Part shown: positions 1-7,308 of the stretch, piece after piece
Layout: the number at the start of each line of letters is the position of its first letter
How positions within the stretch are numbered: the stretch's first letter is position 1
Assembly (NCBI GenBank): GCA_019187405.1
Contig: JABAQZ010000028.1
Location: 1 to 55,352, forward strand
Direction of reading: 5' to 3'
From: Ignavibacteria bacterium
Lineage (GTDB): Bacteria; Bacteroidota; Ignavibacteria; Tepidaquicellales; Tepidaquicellaceae
Length of the DNA: 55,352 nucleotides
Notes under the pieces: model-generated
Told to the model about the DNA's origin: nothing
Seen by the model: only the letters and a program-made list of their open reading frames with translations
The model's database searches: none
Position numbers and translations under genes: made by a program

Positions 1-208
1 TTACTACTCTGCACAACTGTCCGGTATAACTTACTCCGGAAAAAATATATCCTCCGTCAAAAGTGGTATCTACGGAATAACCTACGTCATGATTTGAATC
101 CCCGTATAATCTCTGCCACGTAATCGGCTTTTGTGCATTTGCATTTAAGTAAAAAGGAATTGTAAAACAGAAAAATAAAACTATCTTGGCAAGCGTCTTC
201 ATCTGCAT
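1..208 (-). CDS. Secreted protein, N-terminal part (cut by window edge)
   Basis: Reading leftward, an open frame starts at ATG 208 (or the in-frame ATG at 202) and runs off the left edge, so only about 69 residues are visible. The start MQMKTLAKIVLFFCF is a basic residue followed by a hydrophobic stretch ending in NANAQ, a plausible signal peptide for export. The mature part begins with KPITWQRLYGDSNHDVGYSV and continues with TFDGGYIFSG. This phrasing is known from large repetitive secreted proteins of Ignavibacteria and Bacteroidota, many of which end in a T9SS sorting domain. The C-terminus is outside the window, so that ending and any function are inference. No clear Shine-Dalgarno site precedes either start. 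Confidence 0.7.
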   Translation of the reverse strand, partial: MQMKTLAKIVLFFCFTIPFYLNANAQKPITWQRLYGDSNHDVGYSVDTTFDGGYIFSGVSYTGQLCRVV

Positions 209-686
209 GAATTTTTTAATTCAACAAACTTTATTCAAAAGTAATTTAATAAGCAGGTTGATTAAAGTCTAAAAGCATTACAACCCGGAAATTTGATTAA
301 TAAAATCAAAAATCAGAAACATACATTTTATCTGAAACGATTTTGTTTCAAGATTTAACGTCCATCTTCTATATTTACATCGCAATTTCCGTGCCGGATA
401 TTATAATTAAAAAAACGCTTAAAATATTGAAAATTAAAGGTTCCTTACTTCAGAAAGTTAAGGTATTTTCCAAAATGGGGATTTTTCCCCCACTTTTTGA
501 AAAGCTCTTTTAACTTCTGTTAGACATTTTTAAACACGGGAAAATAAGCTGTAGTCTTCAACGCCGGTAATCTATCCAGTGATGTTTATTTTACATGTTG
601 TCTTCTAAAGAATTCATAGCAGTTAAGCGAATGGCTTTGATTAAATTATGAGTTTTAAGAATTAATGAAGTTTGTTACTTTAAAAA
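209..686. other. Gene-free divergent intergenic region
   Basis: 478 bp between two divergently transcribed genes. It contains one terminator-like hairpin at 472-498, in which TGGGG (476-480) pairs with CCCCA (488-492), flanked by an A-run and a T-run. As there is no gene ending on either side, its role is unclear. I see no tRNA, no coding remnant and no clear promoter word. Both flanking genes must have their promoters here. Confidence 0.6.
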
Positions 687-1499
687 ATGTTGAAGTTGTA
701 TTTTCTATTATTGCAATTAACGCTGATTATTTCGGGAGATGTGTTTATTAATTCAGTAAACTTACGAGCACAGAATCAGGACAGTATTTTTACAAAAGAA
801 ATTGAAGCAGATTCTCACAGGTTTTTTTTAACGGCAAACGATAATAATTTTTTTACGGGAAGTCTTGAGGTGGTTGATAAGTATAATAATTCTGTTTTTT
901 ATGCCGACAGCTTTTACACGAGATATAACTTTGACACACTTATTGATCTTAATAATGACGGAAGAAAAGAGCTTATACTTAATCTTGGAACAGGTGCATT
1001 GATGTATGATTACAATATGTTTTTGATATTCGATTTTTCAGAAAACAAGATTGAGCCGTTTGAGATACATAATGCTCAGTTAGCTGCCGATGCCGAAAAT
1101 AAGCCGAAGATTGTATCAGATGTAAGGATGAGTCCCGGTTATTTGGGAACGGGTTATTCATTTTTGCTTAAGTATGATAATGGAAAAATAATACCGGAAA
1201 CAAATGCAAATCAAAGCAGAGTGCTGGCAAATTTAATTCCCGATGAGAAAGACATGTTAGGTCAAATGAGAGATTACAGTAAAGAAATAGATGAATGCGG
1301 TGAAGAAAGCAATTATCAGATATTTTTTGAAGCATACATTACTCAAATGAAAATCGCAGGCGAAGAAAAAAGAGGATGGAAATTTTTTGAAAAATATTAT
1401 AATTGCAGTAATAAAAAAGCTGTAAAGAATTCTTTAAAAAAATCAGTAAGTGAAAATTATAAAGCAATAGTTCAGGAAAATTATAAATTTAAAAAATAA
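687..1499 (+). CDS. Exported protein of unknown function (270 aa)
   Basis: I do not recognise a family. Residues 1-29 (MLKLYFLLLQLTLIISG and onward, ending near LRAQ) look like a signal peptide, so the product is probably periplasmic or surface exposed. The body is acidic, rich in D, N, Y and F. Residues around 90-130 (LIDLNNDGRKELILNLGTG) resemble the calcium-loop style of FG-GAP or VCBS repeats, in which DxNxDGxxE loops bind metal. Only one such loop is seen, so a propeller is not supported. The C-terminal 80 residues are charged and probably helical, with two cysteines. Seven bases separate it from a 67-residue gene, and the two are probably co-transcribed. Start choice: ATG at 687 is the only start that leaves an intact signal peptide. 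Confidence 0.7.
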   Translation: MLKLYFLLLQLTLIISGDVFINSVNLRAQNQDSIFTKEIEADSHRFFLTANDNNFFTGSLEVVDKYNNSVFYADSFYTRYNFDTLIDLNNDGRKELILNLGTGALMYDYNMFLIFDFSENKIEPFEIHNAQLAADAENKPKIVSDVRMSPGYLGTGYSFLLKYDNGKIIPETNANQSRVLANLIPDEKDMLGQMRDYSKEIDECGEESNYQIFFEAYITQMKIAGEEKRGWKFFEKYYNCSNKKAVKNSLKKSVSENYKAIVQENYKFKK

Positions 1500-1506
1500 A
1501 AACATT

Positions 1507-1710
1507 ATGCCGGAAATACAAGAGTTCAAAGGAAACAAAGTGCTGTGTCTGAATCCCGAAAGCAAGTTTGCATTTTCATTCGGACTGGCAAAAGCTAAAC
1601 TGATACTGGAAAATCTGGATGTGATAAAGAAGTTCGTCGAAACAGAAGGTAAGGATATCGGCGAGTTTGCACAGAAAAAGTCCAGCGACGGCACGGCTGA
1701 TCCGTTTTAG
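1507..1710 (+). CDS. Small conserved-looking protein of unknown function (67 aa)
   Basis: A short cytoplasmic protein with no signal peptide. It begins MPEIQEFKGNKVLCLNP and has a central helix-like segment (FGLAKAKLILENLDVIKKF, about residues 25-43), with a disordered polar tail ending in DGTADPF. I recall similar small proteins of about 60-70 residues in Bacteroidota/Ignavibacteria but cannot name a family. The coding case rests on position just 7 bp after the upstream gene, an ATG start, sensible codon use, and a strong hairpin directly after the stop. The opposite-strand frame across it is judged a shadow. Function is unknown. Confidence 0.65.
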   Translation: MPEIQEFKGNKVLCLNPESKFAFSFGLAKAKLILENLDVIKKFVETEGKDIGEFAQKKSSDGTADPF

Positions 1711-1717
1711 AGGAAGC

Positions 1718-1781
1718 AACCCTGACAGCGTTATCACCGGCGCTAAAAAATTTCAGGTCTCGCCGAAACGCTGTCAGGGTT
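1718..1781. repeat. Perfect 15-bp inverted repeat with nested stem after the 67-aa gene
   Basis: AACCCTGACAGCGTT (1718-1732) and its exact complement (1767-1781) flank a 34-base loop in which CGGCG (1738-1742) can pair with CGCCG (1761-1765). The hairpin starts 8 bases after the stop codon and is followed by a T-run at about 1800-1808. It may serve as a terminator, although the T-run is about 18 bases away, so a mobile repeat of the REP/MITE type is an alternative. Confidence 0.6.
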
Positions 1782-1820
1782 TCCGCGTTCTACACAAAAT
1801 TTTTTTTTAATTTTTGCTTT

Positions 1821-1864
1821 ATCAATGTTTTATTGATTTTCTCAATTAAATTGATTTTCTCAAT
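1821..1864. promoter_or_regulatory. Candidate operator: repeated TTGA/TCAA dyads upstream of aldehyde dehydrogenase
   Basis: The 14-mer TTGATTTTCTCAAT occurs twice, at 1833-1846 and 1851-1864, an 18-bp period. Each copy is a TTGA...TCAA dyad. An overlapping dyad, ATCAAT-gtttt-ATTGAT, lies at 1821-1837. The cluster sits 40-90 bp upstream of the aldehyde dehydrogenase start, where a regulator could bind. No regulator gene is adjacent, so function is inference. Confidence 0.35.
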
Positions 1865-1906
1865 AAGTTTCTGCTTATTTGTAGCAGAATTTTCAAAATT
1901 ATCTTT

Positions 1907-3436
1907 ATGAAAACCCGTACTTTACCTTTTAAAAAACCCACTGTAAACGGATCCATCCTTTTTCCTCCGGGAAATGTAACGGAATACATCGAAAAAACCG
2001 AGAAAAAAAATTCTGCCTGGGTTTATTCAAAATCAATCGAAGACCCTAAACATATCTCCCTTAAACAAAAATACGATCTTTTCATTAACGGGAAATGGAT
2101 TAAAACAAATAAATATTTCGACACCATTAATCCATCAAATGAAAAAGTTATTGCTCAGGTTGGATATGCATCAGTCAAAGATGTGGATTTGGCTGTCAAA
2201 GCTGCGCAAAAAGCCTATGATAAAGTCTGGAACAGAATTTCTCCTAAAGAAAGGGGAAAATATATTTATAGAATTGCGAGAATTATTCAGGAAAAGGCAA
2301 GAGAGTTTGCAGTTATAGAATCAATGGACGGAGGCAAGCCGGTAAAGGAATCAAAAGGCATAGATGTTCCTCTCGCGCTTGCTCACTTTTTTTATTATGC
2401 AGGTTGGGCTGATAAACTTGATTATGCTTTCCCGGGAAAAAATGTAAGCTCAATCGGTGTTGCAGGACAAATTATTCCCTGGAATTTTCCGCTGCTCATG
2501 GCTGCATGGAAAATTGCCCCTGCTCTTGCTTGCGGAAATACCGTCGTGATAAAATCAGCGGAGACGACGCCTCTCACATTATTTAAACTTGCAGAAGTCA
2601 TGCAGGAAGCTGAACTTCCCGATGGAGTTGTAAATATCATATCGGGTGACGGTCAAACCGGTTCATTTATTGTCAATCATCCGCTTACAAAGAAAATTGC
2701 GTTTACGGGTTCGACAGAAGTAGGCAAGATTATTATGCGACAGACTGCAGGTACGGATAAAAAACTAACTCTTGAGCTTGGAGGTAAAGCGGCAAATATC
2801 ATTTTTGAAGACGCGCCAATTGATGCGGCAATTGAAGGAATTATCAGCGGAATTTATTTTAACCAGGGACATGTGTGCTGTGCAGGTTCGAGGCTTTTGG
2901 TACAGGAAAGCATTAAGAATATCGTCTTTAAAAAACTGACACACAGATTGAAATCGCTTAGAGTGGGAGATCCTCTCGATAAGAATACTGATGTCGGCGC
3001 GATAAACTCAAAGATGCAGCTTGAAAAAATTAAGTTACTTGTAAAGTCAGGCATCAGCGAAGGCGCGGTAATTCATCAAAGCGAATGCGAACTTCCTGAC
3101 AAAGGTTACTGGTTCAGACCAACTTTCTTTACCGAAGTTGCACAGTCTCACAGAATAGCCAATGAAGAAATATTCGGTCCCGTGCTGTCAATACTTACTT
3201 TCAGAACACCTGCCGAAGCAGTTGAAAAAGCCAACAATACTTTTTACGGACTCTCAGCCGGAGTATGGACTGACAAAGGTTCAAAGATTTTCAAAACACT
3301 TAGCAAAATCAGAGCAGGGGTTGTCTGGTCAAACACTTACAATAAATTCAATCCGGCATCACCTTTCGGAGGATACAAGGAAAGCGGCTTCGGGCGCGAA
3401 GGCGGCAGGCAGGGATTGGAAGCTTACGTGAAATGA
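1907..3436 (+). CDS. NAD(P)-dependent aldehyde dehydrogenase
   Basis: Oxidises an aldehyde to the carboxylic acid with NAD(P)+ in the cytoplasm; the substrate cannot be told from sequence. All family landmarks are present: PWNF (191-194) with the oxyanion Asn193, the cofactor-binding Lys216 in VIKSAE, the Rossmann segment FTGSTEVG (267-274), the general base Glu290 in LELGGK, and the nucleophile Cys324 in NQGHVCCAG. There is an N-terminal extension of about 50 residues before the usual start (KYDLFINGKW), and the C-terminus stops at LEAYVK, slightly short of many homologues. It ends 59 bp before the ABC transporter genes. Upstream dyads at 1821-1864 could regulate it. The family call is very secure, the substrate unknown. 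Confidence 0.93.
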   Translation: MKTRTLPFKKPTVNGSILFPPGNVTEYIEKTEKKNSAWVYSKSIEDPKHISLKQKYDLFINGKWIKTNKYFDTINPSNEKVIAQVGYASVKDVDLAVKAAQKAYDKVWNRISPKERGKYIYRIARIIQEKAREFAVIESMDGGKPVKESKGIDVPLALAHFFYYAGWADKLDYAFPGKNVSSIGVAGQIIPWNFPLLMAAWKIAPALACGNTVVIKSAETTPLTLFKLAEVMQEAELPDGVVNIISGDGQTGSFIVNHPLTKKIAFTGSTEVGKIIMRQTAGTDKKLTLELGGKAANIIFEDAPIDAAIEGIISGIYFNQGHVCCAGSRLLVQESIKNIVFKKLTHRLKSLRVGDPLDKNTDVGAINSKMQLEKIKLLVKSGISEGAVIHQSECELPDKGYWFRPTFFTEVAQSHRIANEEIFGPVLSILTFRTPAEAVEKANNTFYGLSAGVWTDKGSKIFKTLSKIRAGVVWSNTYNKFNPASPFGGYKESGFGREGGRQGLEAYVK

Positions 3437-3495
3437 TGGAGGTAATTTTAGAATTAATAACCTTCAGGTTTTCCGATTAATATAAATCATTTGCT

Positions 3496-4260
3496 TTGAA
3501 AGACGAGATAATACTCTCTGTTATTAACCTCACAAAAAAATACAACGATTTAACTGCTGTTGACGGCATCAGTTTTGATGTATATAAAGGAGAAATATTC
3601 GGACTTCTCGGTCCTAACGGAGCAGGAAAAACTACAACTCTCGAAATTATGGAAACTCTCCGCGAAAAAACAAGCGGTGAAGTTTTAGTTGACGGTCTCT
3701 CTGTTGACAAAGATCAGAATCAAATAAAAAAAATTATTGGTGTTCAACTGCAGTCTGCAGGTTATTATCCTAATCTTCATTTGAATGAACTTATAGAATT
3801 GTTTTCGGGATTATACAATGTTAAAACAGATCCGAAGGAAATTCTCGGGATTGTCGATCTGCAGGAAAAAGCCGAATCAAAATATAAAGATTTATCGGGA
3901 GGGCAAAAACAAAGATTCTCTATCTGCACCACTTTGATTAATACTCCAAAGATAATATTTCTTGACGAACCCACAACCGGTCTGGATCCACAGGCAAGAA
4001 GAAATCTCTGGGAGTTAATTAAACAGATTCGAGAAAATGGAACTACAGTAATGCTTACTACTCACTATATGGATGAAGCTGAAATACTTTGCGACAGAGT
4101 CGGTATAATTGACAAAGGCAAAATCATCATAATAGATACGCCTGACAACCTGATTGACGATCTTATAAACAAAGGTTTCGAAAGAAAAAAACAAATTAAG
4201 ACTGCAAACCTCGAAGATGTATTTCTGAATTTAACCGGACATGAACTTAGAGATGAATGA
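3496..4260 (+). CDS. ABC transporter ATP-binding protein (ABC-2/DrrA type)
   Basis: Hydrolyses ATP to power an exporter at the inner membrane. Walker A is GPNGAGKTT (39-47), the signature is LSGGQKQR (133-140), Walker B is IIFLDEP (153-159), the D-loop TGLDP follows, and the switch His is H190 in LTTH. The order and the 254-residue length fit the CcmA/DrrA/NodI class, which partners with ABC-2 permeases. The start is TTG at 3496 (reads MKDEIILS); no in-frame ATG lies near and there is no clear Shine-Dalgarno site. The permease gene overlaps its end by up to 20 bp, so the two are translationally coupled. The substrate is unknown: drugs, lipids or polysaccharides are exported by relatives. Confidence 0.93.
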   Translation: MKDEIILSVINLTKKYNDLTAVDGISFDVYKGEIFGLLGPNGAGKTTTLEIMETLREKTSGEVLVDGLSVDKDQNQIKKIIGVQLQSAGYYPNLHLNELIELFSGLYNVKTDPKEILGIVDLQEKAESKYKDLSGGQKQRFSICTTLINTPKIIFLDEPTTGLDPQARRNLWELIKQIRENGTTVMLTTHYMDEAEILCDRVGIIDKGKIIIIDTPDNLIDDLINKGFERKKQIKTANLEDVFLNLTGHELRDE

Positions 4261-5344
4261 CAATTACAGTCAAATCCGCGCTATGCTCTCGCTTTCCAAA
4301 GCAAGTCTGAAAGCATTAAGAAGAAATCCTTCCGCAATTATTTTCAACATTCTATTTCCACTGATTTTTATTATTGTATTCGGCTTTATAAGTGAAGGCA
4401 GATTCAGTATCGAGATTGCTTTTATGCCCGGAACAGATATGAACAATGTTATCATTAAAAATCTTAAATCCGTAAATTCTGTAAAGTTTATTGAAAATCT
4501 TTCGGGAGAAGATATGCTTATTGAGCTTGAAAGAGGAAGAATAGACGCCGTAATAAGCATTAATAAAAATGCTGACGGAAATTCAATTGTTCTTTTGAAA
4601 ACTTCAAAAGCTTCTCCGGAAAGAGGAAATGTATTCAAACTTTTGCTTAGTGATATTGTCGATAAACAGAACCTAGCTGATTCAAAAACAGAATTTCCTA
4701 AAAATGTACTTAAAGAAGAAATCGTTGAAGGTAGAAAATTCAGAACTATAGATTTCATACTTCCCGGACAACTGGGATTTTCACTGTTAAGTTCGGGAGT
4801 ATTCGGAACGGCATTTATTTTTTTAAGTCTCAGACAGACTCTTGTCATAAAAAGATTTTTTGCTACACCTGTAAAAAAAATGTACATCATTCTCGGTGAA
4901 TCCCTGAGCAGACTTGTTTTTACAATCAGCAGTTCAGTCATTATCATTCTTATTGGTTATTTTGTATTTGGATTTACCTTAATTAACGGAATTGTAACCT
5001 TTGGTAACATGTTGCTGCTATCCGTTATCGCAATGATTGTATTCTTTGGATTTGGTTTCATAGTTTCCGGAATTGCTAAAAACGAAGCTGCTGTTCCGGC
5101 AATTGCCAATCTTATTACTCTTCCGCAGTTTTTGCTGGCAGGAACGTTCTTTCCGATTTCAAATTTTCCCGAATGGCTTCAGCCGGTCAGCAGAGTCCTT
5201 CCGCTTACTTATCTGAACGGCGCTCTTAGAAAAATTTCATTTGAGGGTGCAGGTTTATTTGACGTTAAAGGAGATATTTTCATAATGCTGATATGGGGTG
5301 TTGTGTTGTATGCAGTTGCCGTGAGAGTATTTAAATGGGAATGA
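4241..5344 (+). CDS. ABC-2 type transporter permease
   Basis: Membrane half of the exporter with the preceding ATPase. One transmembrane segment lies near the N-terminus (IIFNILFPLIFIIVFGFI), followed by an extracytoplasmic domain of about 130 residues with little hydrophobicity, then a cluster of five or so hydrophobic segments in the C-terminal half. This is the ABC2_membrane_3 layout. The conserved late region NLITLPQFLLAGTFFPISNFP, with a following P..YL.GALR, matches the family signature. The start is ATG 4241 (20-bp overlap) or the in-frame ATG 4253 within ATGAATGA, which would give an 8-bp overlap with the ATPase stop. It converges on carB, ending 13 bp from that gene's end. Confidence 0.9.
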   Translation: MNLEMNDNYSQIRAMLSLSKASLKALRRNPSAIIFNILFPLIFIIVFGFISEGRFSIEIAFMPGTDMNNVIIKNLKSVNSVKFIENLSGEDMLIELERGRIDAVISINKNADGNSIVLLKTSKASPERGNVFKLLLSDIVDKQNLADSKTEFPKNVLKEEIVEGRKFRTIDFILPGQLGFSLLSSGVFGTAFIFLSLRQTLVIKRFFATPVKKMYIILGESLSRLVFTISSSVIIILIGYFVFGFTLINGIVTFGNMLLLSVIAMIVFFGFGFIVSGIAKNEAAVPAIANLITLPQFLLAGTFFPISNFPEWLQPVSRVLPLTYLNGALRKISFEGAGLFDVKGDIFIMLIWGVVLYAVAVRVFKWE

Positions 5345-5357
5345 ATTTATTCCTGAT

Positions 5358-7139
5358 TCATTTGTAATATTCCTGAAGACTTTTTACTTCTATTTTACCT
5401 TCTTTGATCTGTTTAATTCCTTCGGCAAATGAACTGGCAGCCGACAGCGTGGTAATGAACGGAATTTTATTCTGAACAGCTTCCCAGCCGATCGAATATT
5501 CATCATACCTCGATTCAGAACCAAGCGGAGTATTAATTACAATCTGAATATCCCCGTTTTTAATTCTGTCAACTACATTAGGTCTTCCTTCATTGACTTT
5601 ATAAACAGGTTCGGATTTAATACCGTTATCATTTAAAAATTTTGAAGTTCCTCCTGTGGCAATCATTCCAAATCCAAGTTCAACATATTTTTTTATAATC
5701 TCTATGGTTTTGTTCTTTTTATCATTATCATTTACGCTTACAAAAATATTTCCGATAACGGGCATACCAGCTCCGGTGGATTCTTGAGCTTTTGCCATGG
5801 CTTCGCCAAACGATCCGGCAATTCCCATGACTTCGCCCGTTGATCTCATTTCAGGACCAAGAAACATTTTCACGCGAGGAAATTTCTGAAATGGAAAAAT
5901 CGGTTCCTTTATACCGATGTAATTAATTTTATCAAAGTCCTTTAGATTAAAATCTTTTAATTTTTTACCCGTGATAATTTTAGCTGCAATTGTTACAACC
6001 GGTATTCCGGTAGTCTTGCTTACAAACGGCACTGTTCGGGATGCTCTGGGATTGGCTTCAAGAACATAAACGATGTTATCTTTTACGGCAAATTGTATGT
6101 TAATAAGCCCTTTTACTTTAAGAGCAAGCGCAATTTTTTTTGTATAATTCTTAATCTGCTTAAGACTTTTTGGATTAATGGAAACGGGCGGAAGAATTGA
6201 TGTGCTGTCTCCGGAATGTATTCCCGCTTCTTCTATGTGCTGCATTATCCCAGCTATGTAAACATCCTTTCCGTCGCAGACAGCATCAACGTCAATTTCT
6301 CTTGCCTCTTCGAGAAACTTGTCAATGAGTACCGGATGATCTTTTGACACTTCGATTTCCTCTTTAAAAAAATTTTCTACCTGAGAGTCATTATAAACTA
6401 TCTGCATTGCTCTTCCGCCCAGCACATAAGAAGGTCTTAGTAAAACCGGATAACCAATTTTATTTGCTGCTTTTATGGATGATACCGGATCATTGCCAGT
6501 ACCGTATTCAGGTTTAGGAATCTGAAGTTTGTCCAGCAGCTTTCCGAATTTTTTTCTGTCTTCAGCAATGTCTATGTCTTCAGATGAAGTGCCGAGAATT
6601 TTTAATCCTCTCTTTTCCAGTTCTTTGGATAACTTCAGAGGTGTCTGCCCCCCAAAACTGACTATGATACCCTTAACTTTTTTCTCATACAAGCAGATGT
6701 TGAGAACGTCTTCTACCGTCAGCGGTTCGAAATAAAGTTTATCCGGAATATCGTAATCGGTTGATACGGTTTCCGGATTGCAGTTTATCATAATCGTTTC
6801 GTATCCTTCTTCTCGCAATGCGGTAACACATCTGACACAGCAGTAATCAAATTCAATCCCCTGTCCGATTCTATTAGGACCGCCTCCCAGTATTATGATT
6901 TTTTCTTTTTCCGAAGATACTGTCTCGTTATACTTTTCATAAGCGGAATAATGATACGGCGTGCTTGCTTCAAACTCCGCAGCGCATGTGTCAACGGTTT
7001 TATAAACCGGAACAATTCCATTTTCAAATCTGAATTCTCTTATTTTGCTTTCTTCAGTATTTAAAATTTCTGCAAGCTGCTTGTCTGAAAATCCGTTAAG
7101 TTTTGCTTTCCGAATTATTTCAGGATTAATTTTTTTCAA
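5358..7139 (-). CDS. carB: Carbamoyl-phosphate synthase large subunit, C-terminal half (split CarB)
   Basis: The protein corresponds to roughly residues 475 to the end of the usual 1070-residue CarB. It starts within the oligomerisation domain (PVYKTVDTCAAEF), continues with the second ATP-grasp synthetase domain (GGGPNRIGQGIEFDY, SYVLGGRAMQIVY, LEANPRASRTVPFVSK) and ends with the MGS allosteric domain from about residue 475 (MIATGGTSKFL). In intact CarB this half makes carbamoyl phosphate from carbamate and ATP for arginine and pyrimidines. It starts at ATG 7139 with an in-frame stop about seven codons upstream, so this is a clean gene rather than a break. The N-terminal half and carA are not in the window. 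Split carB genes are known in some archaea and deep-branching bacteria. Confidence 0.93.
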   Translation of the reverse strand: MKKINPEIIRKAKLNGFSDKQLAEILNTEESKIREFRFENGIVPVYKTVDTCAAEFEASTPYHYSAYEKYNETVSSEKEKIIILGGGPNRIGQGIEFDYCCVRCVTALREEGYETIMINCNPETVSTDYDIPDKLYFEPLTVEDVLNICLYEKKVKGIIVSFGGQTPLKLSKELEKRGLKILGTSSEDIDIAEDRKKFGKLLDKLQIPKPEYGTGNDPVSSIKAANKIGYPVLLRPSYVLGGRAMQIVYNDSQVENFFKEEIEVSKDHPVLIDKFLEEAREIDVDAVCDGKDVYIAGIMQHIEEAGIHSGDSTSILPPVSINPKSLKQIKNYTKKIALALKVKGLINIQFAVKDNIVYVLEANPRASRTVPFVSKTTGIPVVTIAAKIITGKKLKDFNLKDFDKINYIGIKEPIFPFQKFPRVKMFLGPEMRSTGEVMGIAGSFGEAMAKAQESTGAGMPVIGNIFVSVNDNDKKNKTIEIIKKYVELGFGMIATGGTSKFLNDNGIKSEPVYKVNEGRPNVVDRIKNGDIQIVINTPLGSESRYDEYSIGWEAVQNKIPFITTLSAASSFAEGIKQIKEGKIEVKSLQEYYK

Positions 7140-7308
7140 ATGATTTTCTGCCGATTGATTTTTATTAACAGATGTTACTTAAATATAAACTTTCCTTTTT
7201 AAAACCGTTCCCGGTGGGAGGTCAAAAAACGCTGTGTCTTGAGTTACTGAAGATTTCTTTTAAAGTACAAACAAAATTATTATAGTAAGGAGTAACTTCT
7301 GTTTCAAA

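Noticed and set aside
477-498. Terminator near 480
   Set aside because: The hairpin is clear but no gene ends on either side, so a terminator role is not supported; it is kept only in the intergenic note.
4270-4947. Antisense 225-codon frame in the ABC permease gene
   Set aside because: It is the complement of a well-supported permease, with no recognisable product.
5340-5362. Weak hairpin (AATGAAT/ATTCATT) between the ABC permease and carB
   Set aside because: AT-only 7-bp stem without a U-run; too weak to call.
5358-7139. carB truncated by a frameshift or sequencing error
   Set aside because: Upstream sequence on the same strand has an in-frame stop about seven codons before the ATG and no CarB N-terminal match nearby, so a split gene is more likely.
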